In this document: piece after piece, positions 51,101 to 60,100 of the stretch | Layout: each line of letters begins with the position of its first letter | Numbering within the stretch: position 1 is the stretch's first letter | Origin: Liolophura sinensis | Taxonomy: Eukaryota; Mollusca; Polyplacophora; Chitonida; Chitonidae | Direction of reading: 5' to 3' | DNA: 64,000 bases | Assembly: GCF_032854445.1 (NCBI RefSeq) | Contig: NC_088302.1 | Coordinates: 50,000,046-50,064,045, forward strand | Program-made: the position numbers and the translations under genes | The notes under the pieces: generated by a model | Database searches by the model: none | Seen by the model: only the letters and a program-made list of their open reading frames with translations | Told to the model about the DNA's origin: nothing

Positions 51101-54100
51101 CTGGGCATCTTGTTTTTGTCTTCAGTGTGATATTAAACAGAACCATAATTTAGAAAAATAAGTACATAATAACTGTTATACTGGTATATGACATGTATTC
51201 TTTATTCACCTTTTTTTTTTTAATTATTTGCCTGAATTTCAGAAGATGTATGGATGCTGTCTTTTTAAGTTTTACACCTTCTGAGAATTTTACTATTAAA
51301 ATGTTGACTCTTTCATGTGCAGTTAAACTGCCTGCTGCTGTTGTAGCATGTAAACTTGCGTGATAATATTATGGAGTTGTTGATGTCTGTTTATTGTCTG
51401 TGTTCATGTTCTCCCTGCCCCTGAACCCTCTTACCTCCCTGCCCCTGAACCCTCTAACCTCCCTGCCCCTGAACCCTCTAACCTCCCTGCCCCTGAACCC
51501 TCTAACCTCCCTGCCCCTGAACCCTCTAAACTCCCCACCCATGAACCCTCTAACCTCCCTGCCCCTGAACCCTCTAACATCCCTGCCCGTGAACCCTCTA
51601 ACCTCCCTGCCCCTGAACCCTCTAACATCCCTGCCTCTAACCTCCCTGCCCCTGAACCCTCTAACCTCCCTGCCCCTGAACACTCTAACCACCCCGCCCA
51701 TGAACCCTCTAACCTCCCTGCCCCTGAACCCTCTAACCTCCCCGCCCATGAACCCTCTAATCCCCCCGCCCTTGAACCCTCTAACCTCCCCGCCCTTGAA
51801 CCCTCTAACCTCCCCGCCCTTGAACCCTCTAACCTCCTCGCCCCTGAACCCTCTTACCTCCCTGCCCCTGAACCCTCTAACCTCCCTGCCCCTGAACCCT
51901 CTAACCTCCCCGCCCATGAACCCTCTAACCTCCCTGCCCCTGAACCCTCTAACCTCCCTGCCCATGAACCCTCTAACCTCCCTGCCCCTGAACCCTCTAA
52001 ACTCCCCGCCCATGAACCCTCTAACCTCCCTGCCCCTGAACCCTCTAACATCCCTGCCCGTGAACCCTCTAACCTCCCTGCCCCTGAACCCTCTAACCTC
52101 CCTGCCTCTAAACTCCCCGCCCATGAACCCTCTAACCTCCCTGCCCCTGAACCCTCTAACCTCCCGCCCATGAACCCTCTAACCTCCCTGCCCATGAACC
52201 CTCTAATCCCCCCGCCCTTGAACCCTCTAACCTCCCCGCCCTTGAACCCTCTAACCTCCTCGCCCCTGAACCCTCTAACCTCCCTGCCCCTGAACCCTCT
52301 AACCTCCCTACAGCAGCATCTGACGCCTGATGCAACCACTCCATTCATCTTCATCTTGCTGCAGTGTCTGATGCCTGATGTACATGTATGTGTTTAACCA
52401 CTCCATTCATCTTCATCTTGCTGCAGCATCTGATGCCTGATGTACATGTATGTGTTTAACCACTCCATCCATCTTCATCTTGCTGCAGCATCTGATGCCT
52501 GATGTACATGTATGTGTTTAACCACTCCATTCATCTTCATCTTGCTGCAGCGTCTGATGCCTGATGTACATGTATGTGTTTAACCACTCCATTCATCTTC
52601 ATCTTGCTGCAGCGTCTGATGCCTGATGTACATGTATGTGTTTAACCACTCCATTCATCTTCATCTTGCTGCAACATCTGATGCCTGATGTACATGTCTG
52701 TCTTTAACCACTCCATTCATCTTCATCTTGCTGCAACATCTGATGCCTGATGTACATGTATGTGTTTAACCACTCCATTCATCTTCATCTTGCTGCAGCG
52801 TCTGATGCCTGATGTACATGTATGTGTTTAACCCACTCCATTCATCTTCATCTTGCTGCAGCATCTGATGCGTGATGTACATGTATGTGTTTAACCACTC
52901 CATTCATCTTCATCTTGCTGCAACATCTGATGCCTGATGTACATGTCTGTCTTTAACCACTCCATTCATCTTCATCTTGCTGCAACATCTGATGCCTGAT
53001 GTACATGTCTGTGTTTAACCACTCCATTCATCTTCATCTTGCTGCAACATCTGATGCCTGATGTACATGTATGTGTTTAACCACTCCATTCATCTTCATC
53101 TTGCTGCAACATCTGATGCCTGATGTACATGTATGTGTTTAACCACTCCATTCATCTTCATCTTGCTGCAGCATCTGATGCCTGATGTACATGTATGTGT
53201 TTAACCACTCCATTCATCTTCATCTTGCTGCAGCATCTGATGCCTGATGTACATGTATGTGTTTAACCACTCCATTCATCTTCATCTTGCTGCAGCGTCT
53301 GATGCCTGGTCTACATGTATGTGTTTAACCACTCCATTCATCTTCATCTTGCTGCAGCTTCTGATGCCTGATGTACATGTATGTGTTTAACCACTCCATT
53401 CATCTTCATCTTGCTGCAGCATCTGATGCCTGATGTACATGTATGTGTTTAACCACTCCATTCATCTTCATCTTGCTGCAGCTTCTGATGCCTGATGTAC
53501 ATGTATGTGTTTAACCACTCCATTCATCTTCATCTTGCTGCAGCATCTGATGCCTGATGTACATGTATGTGTTTAACCACTCCATCCATCTTCATCTTGC
53601 TGCAGCATCTGATGCCTGATGTACATGTATGTGTTTAACCACTCCATTCATCTTCATCTTGCTGCAGCGTCTGATGCCTGATGTACATGTATGTGTTTAA
53701 CCACTCCATTCATCTTCATCTTGCTGCAGCGTCTGATGCCTGATGTACATGTATGTGTTCAACCACTCCATTCATCTTCATCTTGCTGCAGCGTCTGATG
53801 CCTGATGTACATGTATGTGTTTAACCACTCCATTCATCTTCATCTTGCTGCAGCGTCTGATGCCTGATGTACATGTATGTGTTTAACCACTCCATTCATC
53901 TTCATCTTGCTGCAGCTTCTGATGCCTGATGTACTTGTATGTGTTTAACCACTCCATTCATCTTCATCTTGCTGCAGCATCTGATGCCTGATGTACATGT
54001 ATGTGTTTAACCACTCCATTTATCTTCATCTTGCTGCAGCATCTGATGCCTGATGTACATGTCTGTCTTTAACCACTCCATTCATCTTCATCTTGCTGCA

Positions 54101-57100
54101 GCGTCTGATGCGTGATGTACATGTATGTGTTTAACCGCTTCTTTCATCTTCATCTTGCTGCAGCGTCTGATGCCTGCACTCTATGGGACAGGGAAGAGGC
54201 TCGCTCTGGTCTTGCCCCCGATGTTTGTGACCTGGAGACCATGTTTGCTGAGACAGGGAGCAGTTTCAGGGACTTTGAGGAGGTACAAATTCTTCCATGT
54301 GTACATCGTAACACTTGGGTTATATGATGAACTTAGACATATAATGGCAGGCTTGACTTGCACTTAAGAGATACATGAAGAGGAAGTCTAAAACAAAAAA
54401 TATAGTTCTGCCAAAAAAAAAAATTAGTTTTTTTTTTCTCCCCAGTTTTAAGGCATTTTTTATATCTTTGTATTAACCCTATGTTTTACGCATATTTTTC
54501 GTCAGTTGTTGAAGATTTTCTGACTTAACATCCATTGTCTTTCCTCAGATCCAGCTGCTAGAACCATCGACACGCCTCCAGCTGAATCTGTTCCTGGAGC
54601 GCCTGGACACTGGGGTAGATGACCTGGTGCGCAGTCTGGAGAGAGAGGATCCCCTTCCCATCAACCTCACAGGGCTGAAGTGTCTGGCTCAAGTCCTACC
54701 ATGTAGCAACGAGGTAAAGCTTGCTCTCATGAGGTACCATACTCACCTGAAGTAATTCAGATCTAAGTGGTGTCTACTGTTTATTCCTTCCTTTGTAGTG
54801 TCAACTTGTGGGCTATAAACATGCAGTGTAGTATGAGAAATGAATGTTCGAGCTTTGGACGTGATATACCATAGTGATAGTGTTTTGGTGTTGCTTATTC
54901 CAGCCACAAATACAGCATGTGAGTCATTAGTGTCCCTGTGCTATAACTGACTGTCCTGTATGTTGTCATGTACAAGATATTTAAGTGAGCCAGCATCATA
55001 AATGGAGAGTTGTACTTCATTGTTGTATAACCAAATGACCTGTGTTAAATGGTAAGTTAGACCTGAAGGAAGTGAACTTGTTCCTGGGATTATACATGTC
55101 GTTTGACTTCGCTTGTTAGGTTTCTGCCGTGAGAAAATACACTGGTAATCAACAGAGCCTGGGAATGGCGGAACAGTTCCTCCTCTACCTCTCTAACGTC
55201 AGCCATTACAGAGTTCTGCTGGAGGGTCACCTGACCAGGGCTGAATTTACCTCCAGTCTCAATAAACTGAAGAGCTCCCTTAAAGCCCAGACTGAAGCCT
55301 GTCAGGAAATTTTGGAGAACGTTTCACTGGCAAAATTCTTACACCTGATTCTTGACGTGGGCAATTTTCTTAATCATGTAGGTATCTAGATAATATTACA
55401 GATATGTAATAATTTCTAATATTATCCCTAACTAAATGATCAGGATGCTTTCTTTTTACTTGTTTCTGTACCTTCTCTCAGATATTCTTTTATGCACACA
55501 CATCCTTTGTTTTGGTACCCATTGGATTTTATATTGTTAGTTAACATAGGTAACATTTAGTTATTGACTTCTGTATATTATGCCAGAAATGAAGTGTAAA
55601 GCTGTGACTCAAAGTCCAGTGATATTTTAGATCGGGTCTTAAATGTTGCTTGACCACAAATGATTGTTTTTCTTTCAGGATAAATTCAACGGAAATGCCC
55701 TGTGGGTTTAAACTGGAGACATTGGCTCGTCTGAATCATGTGCGGTCAAACGTACCAAACAAAACTCTGCTACACTTTAATCGTGAAGATGAGTGAGGAT
55801 AGAGATGACACCATCCTACAATTCCTTAATGACCTTTCTCACCTGGAGAAAGCTTCCAGGTAAGAACAACAGGGAATTTTCAAGGTTCTGTTGGCCTTGA
55901 TGGCAATAAATGCTGATGATGGTCTCTCATGGCTTCCAGCAGGGAAAACTGCTTGCCAGAGGAACTCGGCAAGAGGGCGGTGGTGTGTACATAATGTTTC
56001 TGTCTTCCATTCCTCTCTTACCGGATCAGTTGGTAGAGCGTCCGCTTCATGGGTGGCAGATCCAAGGTCAAACCTGTTTCGGGTCACGCCTAAGATCTGA
56101 AAAGGGGAAGTTGTACCTTCCTGGCTTGGCTTTCAGCATTAACGGGTTGACCAGTATCAATATAATGGTTCGGGTGGGGCTGCTTACTTGCCTACAATAA
56201 GTCGTATCAGTGAAGGCAGCACTAGATGAAAGAGAGTTAGAAATCTGTCCTGCAACAATTAGGCACATTACATGCTCTCTAAGGACTCCTTCGTCATATA
56301 ACTGAAAAGTTGTTAAGCATAATGTTAAACCCTAAGCACTCGCTCACTCCATTCCTCTCAGCTGTATAGGATCATTATTGCTGTGGGCACTTACACTTGT
56401 CAGTCTTGGGTATGGTGAGAAGCCATACTCTTTTCAGATGCTAATTTGCTCCACATATTAACCTGACTGCAACTGCAGAATACAAGTATATGAACTGTGT
56501 CGCCAAACCAAAATGTTTGTCTTACATGACCTACATGTAACTAGGGATTCATACACGTTGATTTTATGAAGTGATATTCGGTTCGTAAAATTAAGTTAAA
56601 AACTCAATTTTGGTCTCGGAACTGAATATTTTCAGTAAAAAAAATAACAACAAAAATAACTATACTATAATAAATAAAGTGGTTAGTAAAGTTTTTTTTA
56701 ACTCAATTTTTGAGTTTTGGTTTGTAAAAGTTGGACTTGTATGAATGCCTGGTAAGGCCCACTTGATGTTCTGATTGATGAAGGATGTCTCTGGAGGACA
56801 TGAAGACGGAGGTTAACGAGATGAACACCCGACTGAGGAAGCTGGTCCAGAATCTGGCGAAGGCCTCCACCCATGTCAGGAACGTGTTTGAGTTCTTCCT
56901 GGAGGTGAGACAGTGTTCAAACCTGGTATCTTGTCCAGGTTAAGGAGCATCCCCATGTGTACTGTAATTTTCTTTACTTTTCACGGCTTGTCCTGAGAAA
57001 GAAAACAAATGGTGTGAGCCTCATTCGTCTTAGCATCTGAAGTCTGAGTCGGCTAATGCAGTGTTATAACCTGGGGGCTTTTGTGGCCAAGGGGCTTAGC

Positions 57101-60100
57101 TTACCAGCGATGACCCAGGAGCCTCCCCTCAATGCAGTCGCTGTGATTTCAACTCCAGCCCAGTTTCCCCTCAGCTCTACACATTTTCCTCCCACAGTAA
57201 TGTGGGGCCTTCGTGGCTCAGTTGGTTAACACGCTACATGCGGCGTAATGAGTAATGAGTTGTATAAGTAAAATAGTTTTGAGTACGGTGTAAAACACGA
57301 ATCAGGTAAATAGATAAATAAATATAATGCTGGCCATGTATAAAGTGAAATGCTCTAAACAACCTAAAATTTCACCCCAAAAAGTGCATTTTTAGAGGCA
57401 AATATATTTCACAAAGTATAATTTTTGGTGCTGAAACTTACAATTTTTCCAGTAGAGTGTTAACCCATGTTCCAAGCAAACCTCAAAACAAATTTCTAAA
57501 ATCAGTAGAACTGTCAGAATCAGGAAAAAAGGGCGAGTTAGTCATGGACGAAATTTATGGGCTTTAAGGTTATTCTTCATTACAGCATAAAACACCAATC
57601 AAATAAAATAAAATGTTTTATACTGTTCCTGCTGATCAACATAGGAACCATGTGTACAGTAACACCTGATGCATACATCCATATTTTTCATCGTATTTCC
57701 AGGTACAAAATGAAATAGTGTAGCGTCTGAAAAAGAGGCTTTTGTTATTATGCAAAACCAGATATATTATAACATGATATTTGTCTTCATACAGTAACTG
57801 TACCAATCATTTTCTGAGCTGGGATATGCATGTAAGTCGGTTAACGAGTCGGGTTTGAGCGTATTAAAGTTTGCATATTAAGTCTCCATTGTGAGTTTTG
57901 CATATTTAATGTTATATAAATTCTTGTTATGTTTTAGTGTGGAAGATAAATTTTTGTTGGAAATGCCTGGAGCTGTTCTGTGTTGTGTTTTTGTAGGATG
58001 TGCGCCAGGACTTTGCTAACTTTCAGTCTGACATCAACAGCCTGCGTCAGCTGTCACACAAGGTGGCAGTGTATTTCTGCGAGGATGAGCTGGACTTCTC
58101 CCTCCAGGACTGCTTCGTCTGTCTGCTCCACTTCTGTAAGCAGGTCAAGAAGTGCAAAGAGGTCAGTTATAGACAGACCAGCAGTAAATTGCACTTGTCA
58201 CCAGCTGATTAAGATGTATATTGTGTTTTTAATTCCTGTGATACTCTACTACACTTACGCAGTGAGACCCCGGGCATAAAGAATCCTATTCTCACCAGGT
58301 CCCTGGTGAACTCTCTTCCTCTTTTGTAGTCAATTGCTTCTAGTCTAGGTATACAAGATACAACACTTTACATAGATTGGCCACCAAAGGCCGTTCCTCA
58401 ACCAATGAAAGTCATTGCTCAACCATCAAAGCTCATTGCTCTGTCATCATTTAGACATCAAAGACCATCGCCTCAGCCACCAAAGGCTATCCCCTCTCCC
58501 ATCAGAAGGCCATCATAGGTGATTGCAGGCTATCCCTCATCCATCAAAATATTAAAACCATCTTTCAGCCACAAAAGGCTGTCCTTCAGCCATCAAAATC
58601 CATCAATCAGGCATCAAAAGACTTCACTCTGCCATCAAAAGCAATTGCTTACCCATCAAAGGCTGTCACAGTCTTCAAAGGCCTTCACTCATTCATCGTA
58701 AGCATTCCCTCATCCATCATATGTATTAAACATCTTCCGTCAGCCATTAAAAGCGATCATTAAACCATCATTGGCTATCAAAGACTGTCGCTTACTATTT
58801 CTCATCCATCATGCATACGCCATCACAAGCCTAGTTTGCTTTGTGTTTCAGGAGAACATGCTGTTTGGGCGTCAGCAGAGACTAGCCGTGGGAAGAATGA
58901 GTCAACTGAAGACGCACGTCAACAAGAGGAGGGTGTCCCTGGAGTTTGGCAGAGAGGCAGGTCAGTTATATCACAGGGCTGTGTTAGTTATAACTCATGG
59001 CTCAGGTCAGTTACAACAGTTATAACACAGTACCAGGTCAGTTATAACTCATGGCTCAGGTCAGTTACAACAGTTATAACACAGTGCCAGGTCAGTTATA
59101 ACACAGGGTCAGGTCAGTTACAGCAGTTACAAGACAGTGCCAGGTCAGTTATAACACAGGGTCATGTCAGTTGCAACAGTTAGAATACATGGGCCAGGTC
59201 AGATATAATACAGGACCAGATCATTTGTAACACAGGGCTAGTAAGTAGTACACAGAGAAAGGGCATTTATAACACAGTGCCAGGTCAGTTGTAACAATGA
59301 ATGTGAAATCATTGTCGTCATGATGCCATTTAAGTGATGTCAGTATGGCCAATGTGAAACATAAATTCAAAAGGGTATCAGTTATGTTATGCAAACTCAG
59401 GACCCAAAGATCAGTGCTTTTCATGTGGATTATAAAAATACAATTGACCATAATATGATCACAGTTTTATGTTATCTGATTTCCATGTTCATATCTCACC
59501 TGCTTTGTAGTGGCCAGCTCTTCATTTGTGGAGGATAAAGGACAGGTGTTGGAGAACTTGCTGACAGAAATTCACCGTGGTAACTATTGCCCTTTGACCC
59601 CACCTGACCTCACGACCCCTGACAGGGAGAACATGACCTTTGACCTTGACTTGGATTGTCTCAGCCCTATTCACCAGGTGGGCAGTCCCTTCAAGCTGGG
59701 TGAGACCTTACCCCCTATAGCCAGTGTGGAGACGCTTAATGACTTCACCCTAGTCAATCAGGACAACCAGCAGGATGTCACAGGTGAGCAATTACATCAA
59801 TAATTGATACTTAGTTGTTTTGTGGGTGTTATTTTTGGAGGAGTTTTTTTTTTTTTGTAACCTGAGAGTTTATGGTCTGATGATTTATTTTAAATGTTGC
59901 CTTGGTTGTAATATTACTGAGCTGTAAGTATTTTATTTTTTAGTTATTTGATTCATGTTTTATATATGTGGTGTAGTACTTTTCTCAGTTTCCATCAGTA
60001 AATTCACCTGGCATCTTGTATAAACTGGAATATGCTTGAGTAAGCTATAAAACATCTGTGAAACAATTGAGGGTGGTAATTTTTGTACAGCTCAGACTTA

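Noticed and set aside
51369-52397. Arg/Gly-rich (GFRGREVR) protein on the minus strand
   Set aside because: It is antisense to an intronic 24-bp repeat; there is no start, stop or splice support.
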